Assembly (NCBI GenBank): GCA_021442885.1
Contig: JABUVA010000020.1
Location: 1 to 8,482, forward strand
Source: Methanobrevibacter sp.
GTDB taxonomy: Archaea > Methanobacteriota > Methanobacteria > Methanobacteriales > Methanobacteriaceae
Direction of reading: 5' to 3'
Length of the DNA: 8,482 nucleotides
Position 1 is the first letter of the stretch. Each line of letters starts with the position of its first letter. This document shows, one piece after another, positions 1 to 6,653 of this stretch. Made by a program: the position numbers and the translations under genes. The notes below the pieces were generated by a model. It was not told where the DNA came from. It saw nothing but the letters and a program-made list of their open reading frames with translations, and made no database searches.

Positions 1-117
1 ATATTAATACTATTGAAATATCAACTATAAAAAGTTAACCATTAATTAAAAACTGATAAAAACATGATGAATTAATTTTTTATTAATATCTTTAGTTAAC
101 TTAATAATCGCTGATTA

Positions 118-139
118 TGATAAAAAGAAATTTTTATCA
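118..139. repeat. Perfect 9-bp inverted repeat with GAAA loop
   Basis: TGATAAAAA (118-126) is followed by GAAA (127-130) and then TTTTTATCA (131-139), an exact reverse complement. As RNA this would be a 9-bp hairpin closed by a GNRA-type tetraloop. It could be the tail or terminator of a transcript entering from outside the window, or an operator. In DNA this AT-rich chance inverted repeats are fairly common, so function is not established. Confidence 0.4.
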
Positions 140-154
140 ATAATAACCCCATTG

Positions 155-177
155 ATTTATTTCTTGGGCAAATAAAT
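155..177. repeat. Perfect 8-bp inverted repeat with 7-nt loop
   Basis: ATTTATTT (155-162) and AAATAAAT (170-177) are exact reverse complements around the loop CTTGGGC (163-169). It lies 15 bases after the GAAA hairpin. The GGG run in the loop and the CCCC run at 147-150 are the only GC-rich spots nearby and could pair in an alternative fold. Function unknown; chance occurrence in AT-rich DNA is possible. Confidence 0.3.
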
Positions 178-435
178 TTAAATATCTTTGAATAAAAAAT
201 ATATTATAATTCTTGATAGTAAATATTTAGACTTAGTTTTATTGTTTTCATAAAATAAATATATTTAAATTTATTAATAATACCTATCCATTTTAATTAT
301 TATTAGTACAATAAAAAATCAACTGTAAAAGATTAAATATTGAAAATAATGATTAAACAATTGTAAAATGGTATTTAACACAATACTAATCTAAATTGAT
401 ATTTATTAACATAATTAAACACAACGAGAAATACT

Positions 436-1809
436 ATGAGTACTGCTAATGTCGATGCTTTGAAAAATAATCCTAAAAAAGCCCTTAATGCAATGACATT
501 ATCAATGATGTTAGTGTTGCTTTTCCCCCAAATAGAACATTTTATAACTATATTATGGGTTCAAGGCCTTGGTACAAATGTAGTAGCTGCTATAGGGTTT
601 TTATCATTCTTTGTAATACTTAAATCAGGTATTGGTCGAGGAGTTGTATCAGGTGTTAATACATTACTTTCTAACTCGATTGGAGAAGGAGATAAAAAGA
701 AAGCTAATAATTATATGATTAACTCAATATTAATTTCACTAGTAGTCGGAATCATATCAACTATAATATTTATATTTGCTCTAAAGCCTGTTCTTATTAT
801 GTTAGGTGGTGGCGATGTTTTACAATATTCTATGGAATATGCCTTCATATTTTTAATTATAGGAACACCAATCTATTTAATTGATCAAGGACTTATTGGT
901 ATTTTACGTGCTGAAGGAAATGCTAAATCTAATTCTTACTCGACTATTATTGCATGTGTTTTTAATATGGTATTCGGCCCTATTTTCATATATATACTTA
1001 ATTGGGGAGTTAAAGGAGCTGCATTAAGTAATATGCTTTCAGATGTTGTGTTATTTGTAGTTTTATTATATTTTCTTTTAGTTAAGGAGTCATATTTTAC
1101 CTTTTCTTTTAAAAACTTTAAATTTGAAAAATCATTATTTAGCAGAGTTTTATATCTAGGACTTCCAGGATCTACTGATTATATTGTTATGGCAATTATT
1201 ACAGCTATTTTAACTTATTCAGTATCTTTTTTTGGAGAATACCAGGCTATAACAGTAATAACTTCTGCAGATAAAATTATTCAATTACTAACAACACCTT
1301 TAATAGCATTTTCTACTACATTACTTCCAGTTATTGGAGTTCAAATGGGTTTAAAAAATTATAAAACGATTAAAGATATTTTCAATTATTCTATAAAGAA
1401 ACTTATTATTCTTTCTATAATTCTAACAATAGCTTTACTTATACTTAATCCATTAGTTGTTTCACTATATTCAGTTTTTGGTCTTTCTAGCTCTTTATTT
1501 AGTTCTATGACATTTTATTTATTTATTTTTAGTTTTACATTCCCATTTTCAGCCCTTATATCTATTTCTATGAGTATGTTCCAAGGATTAGGTAAAGGAT
1601 TTCATGGTGCTATGATTCCATTAATCAGACATTTAATTTCTTCTACAATAGCTATGTATATTTTAGGGTTTGTTTTAAATATGGGGCTTTTTGGAATATA
1701 TTTAGGAATCCTTATAGGTTTTATCTTTACTGGAGTGGTCTCTATCCTTTGGATTAATAACTATATTGGTAACCTAATTAAAAATGATAAAAATGAAACT
1801 ATAAATTAA
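436..1809 (+). CDS. MATE family multidrug/sodium-coupled efflux transporter
   Basis: A 457-residue polytopic membrane protein with the length, hydrophobic pattern (about 12 helices in two six-helix halves) and motifs of the MATE family, which exports drugs or metabolites in exchange for Na+ or H+. Visible family signatures are a proline in the first helix (P31), the loop IGEGDKKKAN (82-91) after helix 2, LRAEGNAKSN (157-166), and the segment NMVFGPIFIYILNWGVKGAA (177-196), corresponding to the usual N-x-x-L-D-P-I-F-I helix end; here G181 stands where the family often has Asp. The second half begins near LGLPGSTDYI (241-250). The tail is short, polar and charged. The ATG at 436 has only a weak GAG at 426-428 as a possible ribosome binding site, so initiation may be from a very short leader. 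It is a single-gene unit converging on adenine deaminase. The substrate cannot be told from sequence. Confidence 0.9.
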   Translation: MSTANVDALKNNPKKALNAMTLSMMLVLLFPQIEHFITILWVQGLGTNVVAAIGFLSFFVILKSGIGRGVVSGVNTLLSNSIGEGDKKKANNYMINSILISLVVGIISTIIFIFALKPVLIMLGGGDVLQYSMEYAFIFLIIGTPIYLIDQGLIGILRAEGNAKSNSYSTIIACVFNMVFGPIFIYILNWGVKGAALSNMLSDVVLFVVLLYFLLVKESYFTFSFKNFKFEKSLFSRVLYLGLPGSTDYIVMAIITAILTYSVSFFGEYQAITVITSADKIIQLLTTPLIAFSTTLLPVIGVQMGLKNYKTIKDIFNYSIKKLIILSIILTIALLILNPLVVSLYSVFGLSSSLFSSMTFYLFIFSFTFPFSALISISMSMFQGLGKGFHGAMIPLIRHLISSTIAMYILGFVLNMGLFGIYLGILIGFIFTGVVSILWINNYIGNLIKNDKNETIN

Positions 1810-1810
1810 T

Positions 1811-1840
1811 TAAAACTACTTTTTTATTTGTATAAAAATT
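1811..1840. terminator. Short convergent intergenic U-tract region
   Basis: Only 40 bases separate the stop codons of the converging MATE and adenine deaminase genes. On the plus strand T6 occurs at 1820-1825 right after the MATE stop. On the minus strand a T5 (A run at 1834-1838) follows the adenine deaminase stop. Archaeal termination generally relies on U-rich tracts, so this is a plausible weak bidirectional terminator. No convincing hairpin is visible. Confidence 0.4.
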
Positions 1841-1849
1841 CCTAAGTTT

Positions 1850-3565
1850 TTAAGAGTTGTTAATTAAGTCTATAAATGAAAAATTCACAACATCAAACAA
1901 TCCTTTGTTTGAAATTTTTAAAGCTGGGATAACAAGTAATGCCATAAAAGAAAGAGTAGTGATTGGTGCATCTAATTTGCAACCCCATAGTCTTAATGTA
2001 TGTTCTATTTTATTTAAAGTTCTTGCAGTTTCATCTGCATCTGCATTAGTCATTAATCCAGCAAATGGAAGAGGCAATGAAATTGAATAATCATCATTTG
2101 CAATAGCTATTCCTCCTTTATTTTCTATAACTAAATTAACTGCTTTGGCCATATCTTTAGAGTTTATACCAACAACTAGAATATTATGAGAATCATGGCT
2201 GATTGAACTTGCAATAGCTCCTTTTTTTAAATTAAATCCTTCGATAAATCCATTTGAAAGAGTATTTCCTCCGAAGCGTTCAATATTTGCTATTTTTAAT
2301 ACATCATTTTCAATATCTGATTTTAAGATGTTGTTATCTACTTTTAAATTATATGTAAGTTTAGCTGTTATTATTTCATCATTTAAACACTTAATAACAT
2401 TTACATTAGCTTCATCACCATCAAAGACAACATCAAAGTCTTTTTCTGTTTTAAAATCAACATTAAAATTATTTATAGGTTCAACTTCAGGTACATCAAA
2501 TAAAACTTTATCACCATCAAAAACTAGTTGTCCACCAACATATGTTTGTTTTATATTTAAATCTTCTAGATTGTCTACTACTATAAAGTTAGCCCTCATA
2601 CCTTCCATTATAGCACCTGATCCTAATCTATAATGGACTGCAGGAGCTATTGTAACCATTTTAATAAGTTCTATAATGTCTAGTTCTAGTATTTTGGCTT
2701 TTTTAATTGATTCATTTAAATGTCCTTTTATAAGATCATTTACACATTTATCGTCACTTACAATAAAATCAAAAATTGGGTTTGATAAAATTTTTTCAAG
2801 AGCATCATTTGTAAGGTATCCAAAATTCTCTTGGTTTTTATAATAGTTTATCCTTTCATTAAAATCAAAAAGGTCTTCAAGATTTTTAGCAGATGAACCG
2901 TCTCTAACCATTATTTTCATACCTTTATTCTTTTTTTCAATAGCTTCAATAAAACTAATGCATTCATGATCAGTACTTATACCTTTTGAAAGGTATTTAT
3001 CTAAATCTTGACCAAAAATTAGAGGAGCATGTCCATCAATAGGCATATAAAGACTTTTAGCAACATTTAACTTATTGTCTACAGTAGGATCATCCAATAA
3101 AACTCCAGGAACATTCATCATCTCCCCTAAAGCTACAACTTCTTCTTTTTTTAATAACATTTCAATATCATCAACATCTAACTCAGAACCAGCAGTTTCA
3201 AAAGAAGTTGCAGGAACACAAGAAGGAGCAGTAAAATAAAAATCAAATGGCACTTTAGATGCATTTTCAATCATGAATTCAACACCATCAACACCTAATA
3301 CATTAGCAATTTCATGAGGATCACAAACTACAGATGTAGTCCCATGTCTAACAGCAGTTTTAGCAAATTGTGCAGGAGTTAACATAGAACTTTCAATATG
3401 GATATGAGCATCAATAAAACCAGGTAAAATCAAACCTTCAATATCAGGAGTGAAATTTTCATCAGACAAAATTCTAATTGAAGTAAAGAAAGATTTTTCA
3501 ATAGATATTTCAGCCGGCTGAACTAAATTAGAAATTACATCTAAGAAATAAGCTTTAAATTTCAT
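1850..3565 (-). CDS. ade: Adenine deaminase
   Basis: Metal-dependent amidohydrolase that converts adenine to hypoxanthine and ammonia in purine salvage; cytoplasmic. With the start chosen here it is 571 residues. Motifs: [15 protein letters not shown] (48-62) with metal ligands H54 and H56, [11 protein letters not shown] (81-91), APSCVPAT (113-120), [10 protein letters not shown] (145-154) with bridging E147, DGHAP (177-181) with H179, STDHE (197-201) with H200, and SDDK (270-273). The C-terminal adenine-deaminase domain follows (about 430-571), with SISHDSHN (454-461) and [16 protein letters not shown] (497-512). Start choice: the reading frame stays open to an ATG at 3619, but that would overlap the upstream gene by 44 bases. 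ATG 3565 places the family N-terminus ([10 protein letters not shown]) correctly and has a weak GATGAT 4 bases upstream; ATG 3574, three codons earlier and one base after the neighbour's stop, is the alternative. It is probably translated by coupling to the TIGR00300 gene on one transcript. Confidence 0.93.
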   Translation of the reverse strand: MKFKAYFLDVISNLVQPAEISIEKSFFTSIRILSDENFTPDIEGLILPGFIDAHIHIESSMLTPAQFAKTAVRHGTTSVVCDPHEIANVLGVDGVEFMIENASKVPFDFYFTAPSCVPATSFETAGSELDVDDIEMLLKKEEVVALGEMMNVPGVLLDDPTVDNKLNVAKSLYMPIDGHAPLIFGQDLDKYLSKGISTDHECISFIEAIEKKNKGMKIMVRDGSSAKNLEDLFDFNERINYYKNQENFGYLTNDALEKILSNPIFDFIVSDDKCVNDLIKGHLNESIKKAKILELDIIELIKMVTIAPAVHYRLGSGAIMEGMRANFIVVDNLEDLNIKQTYVGGQLVFDGDKVLFDVPEVEPINNFNVDFKTEKDFDVVFDGDEANVNVIKCLNDEIITAKLTYNLKVDNNILKSDIENDVLKIANIERFGGNTLSNGFIEGFNLKKGAIASSISHDSHNILVVGINSKDMAKAVNLVIENKGGIAIANDDYSISLPLPFAGLMTNADADETARTLNKIEHTLRLWGCKLDAPITTLSFMALLVIPALKISNKGLFDVVNFSFIDLINNS

Positions 3566-3575
3566 TAAAATCATC

Positions 3576-4793
3576 TTATTCGCGTAAAGCATCATATAGT
3601 AATGGTAAAAATGTTCCAATATCAGTTACTATACCAATAACTTGAGCACTACCCCTATCTGAAAGTTTAGTAACAGTGGAAGGATTAATATCAACACAAA
3701 TACTTTTTACACGAGAAGGGAGTAAATTACCCATAGCTATTGAATGGAGCATAGTAGCTATCATAATAACCATATCTAATTGTTGAGCTTGTTCTCTCAT
3801 TAATTCTTGTGATTTTAAAACATCAGTTATTACATCAGGAAGAGGACCATCATCACGAATAGAACCTGCTAAAATATATGGAACATCATTTTTAACACAT
3901 TCATACATAATTCCTCCATTTAAAGTACCGTCCTCAACAGCTGCCTTAATAGAACCGGATTTATTAATTTTATTAATAGCCCTCATATGATGAGTGTGTC
4001 CATGAGATACAATATTTCCAGTATCAATCTCAATACCAAGAGAAGTTCCTAAAATATTACTTTCAATATCATGAGTAGCAAGAGCATTTCCCGCCATTAA
4101 AACATCAATATAACCTTCACGAATAAGAGCTGCAAGATACTTACCAGATCCAGTATGAACAATAGCAGGACCTCCAACAATTCCTATCTTTCCACCTCTA
4201 TCTTTTATTTCTTTCATTTCTTTAGCTATTCCTCGGATAATACTCATTAAAGGTTTTTCAGAAGATACTTCACTGTTCATAAATTCAAACAGCTCTTGTT
4301 TACCTCTAGACCTTTGAGGTGGAGTTACTTTAATCCCCTCACGACCTACAACAATCATATCCCCAGATTGAATTTCACCAATCGGCTTACAAAAAGCAAT
4401 TCCTTTATCTTCATCAATACAAATAGTACAGTCCATTTCAATATTATTTACAAGAATCCAATTTCCATTATATAGAACATGAGTTGTGTGATTAGATGTT
4501 GAGTAGAATCCTTCAGGAGCAACCTTATCTTTAGTTGATGCAACAAGTTGAACCTCTTTAAGTTCAGATATAGATGCACCCAATCTAGACAATTCATCTA
4601 AAATTAGGTTTAATTGATCAACAGAATCCGCAGATACTAATATTTTAGCTTTACTAATATCAGATTTTCTTTTACCAACATCAAATTCCAATATGTCAAA
4701 ATCACCACCACGATCCATAATAAGATCCATAGCTTTTGGAAGTACAAAAGAATCAATAATGTGACCTGAAAGTTCAATAGTTCTTTTATTCAT
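3576..4793 (-). CDS. TIGR00300 family protein, probable archaeal ornithine cyclodeaminase
   Basis: A 405-residue soluble protein of the archaeal TIGR00300 family, formerly named LOR/SDH bifunctional-enzyme conserved domain and related to the C-terminal part of cyanobacterial arginine dihydrolase/ornithine cyclodeaminase AgrE/ArgZ. From memory of the literature, methanogen members act as ornithine cyclodeaminase (ornithine to proline plus ammonia); this is family knowledge, not shown by the window. The N-terminal part (1-100) starts with [17 protein letters not shown] (121-125) follows in the middle domain. The C-terminal half carries a dinucleotide-binding type loop, [14 protein letters not shown] (204-217), then NALATHDIE (236-244), [11 protein letters not shown] (263-273), [12 protein letters not shown] (309-320) and [15 protein letters not shown] (368-382), all highly family-like. 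The start is fixed by a strong GAGGAG 9 bases upstream. The stop is one base before an in-frame ATG of adenine deaminase, indicating an operon. Confidence 0.88.
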   Translation of the reverse strand: MNKRTIELSGHIIDSFVLPKAMDLIMDRGGDFDILEFDVGKRKSDISKAKILVSADSVDQLNLILDELSRLGASISELKEVQLVASTKDKVAPEGFYSTSNHTTHVLYNGNWILVNNIEMDCTICIDEDKGIAFCKPIGEIQSGDMIVVGREGIKVTPPQRSRGKQELFEFMNSEVSSEKPLMSIIRGIAKEMKEIKDRGGKIGIVGGPAIVHTGSGKYLAALIREGYIDVLMAGNALATHDIESNILGTSLGIEIDTGNIVSHGHTHHMRAINKINKSGSIKAAVEDGTLNGGIMYECVKNDVPYILAGSIRDDGPLPDVITDVLKSQELMREQAQQLDMVIMIATMLHSIAMGNLLPSRVKSICVDINPSTVTKLSDRGSAQVIGIVTDIGTFLPLLYDALRE

Positions 4794-4802
4794 GAAAAAT
4801 TG

Positions 4803-4808
4803 CTCCTC
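4803..4808 (-). promoter_or_regulatory. Ribosome binding site of the TIGR00300 gene
   Basis: GAGGAG on the minus strand, 9 bases before the ATG at 4793. It matches the archaeal anti-Shine-Dalgarno sequence and fixes this start. It is the strongest such site in the TIGR00300-adenine deaminase operon, since the downstream gene has none of comparable quality. Confidence 0.8.
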
Positions 4809-4840
4809 GAATATTTAATAAATAATATATTAATTTACCA

Positions 4841-4851
4841 AATATTTATAA
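4841..4851 (-). promoter_or_regulatory. Candidate TATA box for the TIGR00300-ade operon
   Basis: The minus strand reads TTATAAATATT here, about 50-58 bases before the ATG. A TATA box at this place predicts transcription start near 4823 and a leader of about 30 nt that includes the GAGGAG site. A second AT-rich string around 4826-4836 would start transcription too close to the ribosome binding site. AT richness makes the call tentative. Confidence 0.35.
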
Positions 4852-4910
4852 TTTAACTAAAAATTGATAAAGAATAGAAAAATAGTAATATTAATTAGCT
4901 AGAATAAGAT

Positions 4911-4931
4911 AAAAAGAAAGACTCAGAAAAA
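4911..4931 (-). terminator. Pyrimidine-rich terminator region after agmatinase
   Basis: About 13 bases past the agmatinase stop the minus strand is a run of T and C broken by GAG, with T5 blocks at both ends (complement of 4911-4931). This resembles archaeal U-rich termination sites and suggests that agmatinase and the TIGR00300 gene are separate transcripts. Some read-through is possible. Confidence 0.4.
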
Positions 4932-4943
4932 TTTAAAATAGGA

Positions 4944-5819
4944 TTATTCACATAAAGTTAAAAAATCATAAATAATTTTAGCTGCAGAAATAGCAGTAAT
5001 ATCACCTAATTTATCAGTTGCTGTTTCAACAACATCAAAACCAACAATATCCTTAGCAACTAAAGATTCTAAAATATCTTGTATATCCTTAATTGTAATC
5101 CCCATAGGTGTTGGATTTCCAACATTTGGAGCAAATGAAGGGTCTAAAACATCCATATCTATGGTTAAATAAATAGGAGTTTTTATTTGAGATAAATAAG
5201 AAATAAGATTGTTCATATTGTTTTCTACTTCTCGACTTTTAAAAGTTTGTATGTTAGAGCCTTTTATAAAATTCTCTTCATCAATTGAAGCAGATCTAAT
5301 ACCAATTTGAATAATTTCACTAACACCTAATTCATGAATTCTTCTCATTACAGTTCCATGAGAATATCTCTCACCAATTAATTCATCAGCTAAATCTCTA
5401 TGTGCATCTAAATGAACAATAGTTAAATCATCATACTGTCTTTTAAGAGCTTCAATAGCTCCAAGAGTAATACTATGTTCTCCCCCAATGAGAATAGGTT
5501 TGATTTTATAATCCATTAATTCTAAAACATTAGATTTAACAATGTTAATTGTTTCTTCACAGTTTCCAGGGATTACATTGGAATCCCCAAAATCATAAAA
5601 ATTATTATTAATATTGTTATTAAATTCAACATTGAACACTTCTAAACCATAAGAAGCTTCTCTAACAACAATTGGACCTAAACGAGTCCCTGAGTGGTAG
5701 GAAGTTGTACTATCAAATGGTACACCAATAATCCCCCACGAATTCTCCTCAACATCTTCAATACTATTGCACTGTCTTGAAAATGCAAATTTCCAAGGTT
5801 CATAAGTATTGAAAAGCAT
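4944..5819 (-). CDS. speB: Agmatinase (arginase/ureohydrolase family)
   Basis: Binuclear manganese enzyme that hydrolyses agmatine to putrescine and urea. With the ATG at 5819 it has 291 residues, normal for archaeal SpeB. All expected metal ligands are present: GGEHS (H115), DAHRD (D138, H140, D142) and DMDVLDP (D221, D223). Also visible are the N-terminal GVPFDSTTSYHSGTRLGP (32-49), YSHG (152-155) and the conserved VVETATDKLGD (263-273) with E265. Start choice: a TTG at 5828, three codons upstream, is in frame, but ATG 5819 gives the usual archaeal N-terminus (MLFNTYEPWKFAFSR) and the GGTTGA just before it is a poor but possible ribosome binding site. The gene lies 53 bases downstream of aIF5A on the same strand, behind a hairpin and two U8 tracts. 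Putrescine metabolism feeds hypusine formation on aIF5A. No arginine decarboxylase gene is in the window. Confidence 0.92.
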   Translation of the reverse strand: MLFNTYEPWKFAFSRQCNSIEDVEENSWGIIGVPFDSTTSYHSGTRLGPIVVREASYGLEVFNVEFNNNINNNFYDFGDSNVIPGNCEETINIVKSNVLELMDYKIKPILIGGEHSITLGAIEALKRQYDDLTIVHLDAHRDLADELIGERYSHGTVMRRIHELGVSEIIQIGIRSASIDEENFIKGSNIQTFKSREVENNMNNLISYLSQIKTPIYLTIDMDVLDPSFAPNVGNPTPMGITIKDIQDILESLVAKDIVGFDVVETATDKLGDITAISAAKIIYDFLTLCE

Positions 5820-5847
5820 AGAATTCAACCAGTAAGGAAAAAAAAGT

Positions 5848-5877
5848 AAAAAAAATAATTATGTTATAATAATTATT
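5848..5877 (-). terminator. Hairpin over the aIF5A stop codon followed by U8
   Basis: On the minus strand AATAATTAT (complement of 5869-5877, containing the aIF5A stop) pairs perfectly with ATAATTATT (complement of 5854-5862) across a 6-nt loop. It runs straight into T8 (A run 5848-5855), and a second T8 follows (A run 5838-5845). This is an intrinsic-type or U-tract archaeal terminator lying between aIF5A and agmatinase. Since there is little room for a promoter in the gap, partial read-through (attenuation) is the simplest way to express agmatinase. Confidence 0.55.
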
Positions 5878-6262
5878 TTGTTCTCATTATTTTCATATTA
5901 CCTAAAGCAACAATGTATTCAACTTCAATTCCTTCGGTAATTTGATCTTTTAAATCTTCAGGCATTTCTAAATCTAAAGTATCATAACTTTCCATATCCA
6001 TTAATTGAACATTATTTCCTTGGATAGATAAGACTTGACCTACTCTTTTATCTATAATAGGAATGTCTACTTTAGTATCTACAGGTTTTACAATACTTCT
6101 TTTTTGGTTATCAAAAATACCTACAGCTTCTAATCTTGCTTTTGCAGCACCATGCTTACCAGGTGATGAAGTAGTTAAACTGGTGATTTTAGATGCTTCT
6201 CCACCTAAAACAATATATTTTCCAACTTTTAATGTTTTAATTTCTACAACTTTTGTTGACAT
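5873..6262 (-). CDS. eif5a: Translation initiation factor 5A (aIF5A)
   Basis: A 129-residue homologue of eukaryotic eIF5A and bacterial EF-P. It binds the ribosome and promotes peptide-bond formation at difficult sequences such as proline stretches. The N-terminal SH3-like domain holds the exposed loop [14 protein letters not shown] (30-43), where K36 is the expected site of deoxyhypusine/hypusine modification by deoxyhypusine synthase. The C-terminal OB-fold domain starts near 70 and contains [18 protein letters not shown] (87-104). Length is typical for archaea. The start ATG is fixed by GGAGG 7 bases upstream. It is the first gene of a minus-strand unit with agmatinase. Upstream it is divergent from the DUF4013 gene across a 391-bp gap. 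Identification is secure. Confidence 0.97.
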   Translation of the reverse strand: MSTKVVEIKTLKVGKYIVLGGEASKITSLTTSSPGKHGAAKARLEAVGIFDNQKRSIVKPVDTKVDIPIIDKRVGQVLSIQGNNVQLMDMESYDTLDLEMPEDLKDQITEGIEVEYIVALGNMKIMRTK

Positions 6263-6472
6263 TAATTTTCCTCCATAATAAAATAAGATTTATATTATAA
6301 ATGATACAATCAATTAGATTATATTAATAATAATATTTAATTGGCCTTTTATTTAAAGTATTCGATTTTTTAGATTAGTAAGTAACTTGAATAATATTAA
6401 ATATTAATAAAAAATTATTAGTTTGAAAATAATGTGAATAAATTAAGATTATATTAAAAAAAAACTGAATAT
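6263..6472. other. Divergent intergenic region, promoter of aIF5A
   Basis: No gene fits here. The minus strand must hold the aIF5A promoter. Two AT-rich candidates are visible: one near 6288-6301 (TTTATAATATAAAT), which would start transcription at or inside the ribosome binding site, and one near 6317-6330, which would give a leader of roughly 35 nt and is preferred. The part from about 6345 to 6460 shows only AT-rich sequence. ACTGAAT at 6464-6470 marks the beginning of similarity to the second DUF4013 upstream region (ACTGAAT at 7936). Confidence 0.5.
6270..6274 (-). promoter_or_regulatory. Ribosome binding site of aIF5A
   Basis: GGAGG on the minus strand, 7 bases before the ATG at 6262. 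It is a canonical, strong site consistent with a highly expressed translation factor. Confidence 0.85.
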
Positions 6473-6490
6473 AAAAAAACATTTATAAAA
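6473..6490 (+). promoter_or_regulatory. Archaeal BRE/TATA promoter of DUF4013 gene 1
   Basis: An A-rich element (A7 then C, 6473-6480) precedes TTTATAAAA (6482-6490), the layout of a methanogen BRE plus TATA box. The predicted transcription start is about 25 bases after the TATA centre, near 6511. Strong support comes from the duplicate at 7948-7965, where the same layout recurs: the 35 bases beginning with the TATA box differ at only two positions between the copies. Confidence 0.75.
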
Positions 6491-6509
6491 TATTAGCTAA
6501 TAATATAAT

Positions 6510-6529
6510 AATAACCTTTTAAGGTTATT
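6510..6529. promoter_or_regulatory. Palindrome at predicted transcription start, copy 1
   Basis: Arms AATAACCTT (6510-6518) and AAGGTTATT (6521-6529) are exact reverse complements around TT. The palindrome starts 28 bases after the first base of the TATA box and overlaps the predicted start site, which suits a repressor operator or a 5'-terminal RNA hairpin. A further dyad, TATTAGCTAATA (6491-6502), sits between it and the TATA box. Both features recur upstream of the second gene at identical spacing. Confidence 0.6.
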
Positions 6530-6540
6530 TAAGAAATGGA

Positions 6541-6557
6541 TAAATAAAATTTATTTA
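6541..6557 (+). repeat. Inverted repeat in the leader of DUF4013 gene 1
   Basis: TAAATAA (6541-6547) and TTATTTA (6551-6557) are exact complements around AAT. It lies in the long leader about 30 bases after the predicted start. The second leader has a different hairpin at a later position (8038-8056), so the sequence is not conserved. Confidence 0.3.
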
Positions 6558-6616
6558 AATATACTATTTTTTCAAAATAAAAAAACAAAGTATAAATGTT
6601 TTAGATAAAAAAATTG

Positions 6617-6647
6617 TCCAATTCTAATTTATTAAAAAAAAAGAGGT
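6617..6647 (+). promoter_or_regulatory. Conserved leader box with ribosome binding site, copy 1
   Basis: The stretch begins TCCAATTCTAATTTATTA, continues with an A run (6634-6642) and ends in GAGGT (6643-6647), 6 bases before the ATG. The same 30-nt block recurs at 8094-8123 with one T inserted and one A removed. GAGGT is the ribosome binding site and fixes the start at 6654. The conservation of the part before it is more than a ribosome binding site needs. Confidence 0.65.
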
Positions 6648-6653
6648 AAAATA

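Larger units (their letters stand above)
1..435. other. AT-rich non-coding region upstream of the MATE gene
   Basis: No open reading frame of useful length is present on either strand: ATG triplets are followed within a few codons by stops. The stretch is extremely A+T rich and contains two short perfect inverted repeats (118-139 and 155-177). A partial direct repeat, ATCAACT followed by an A-rich run, occurs at 20-26 and 318-324. The promoter of the MATE gene must lie in the last part, but many AT-rich TATA-like strings make a single call unsafe. One candidate around 400-408 would put transcription start only a few bases before the ATG, which would fit the lack of a good ribosome binding site there. 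Confidence 0.6.

Noticed and set aside
1857..2633. Plus-strand open frames at 1857-2090 and 2328-2633
   Set aside because: They lie antisense inside adenine deaminase, whose frame is unmistakable; their translations resemble no family and have no ribosome binding site.
3566..3619. Longer adenine deaminase N-terminus starting at 3619
   Set aside because: It would overlap the TIGR00300 gene by 44 bases and add residues not typical of the family, with no ribosome binding site.
5820..5828. TTG start for agmatinase three codons upstream of the ATG
   Set aside because: ATG 5819 gives the usual archaeal agmatinase N-terminus and the GGTTGA before it, which contains the TTG, is a better ribosome binding candidate; TTG cannot be fully excluded.
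6063..6278. Plus-strand open frame opposite aIF5A
   Set aside because: Shadow of the secure aIF5A gene on the other strand.
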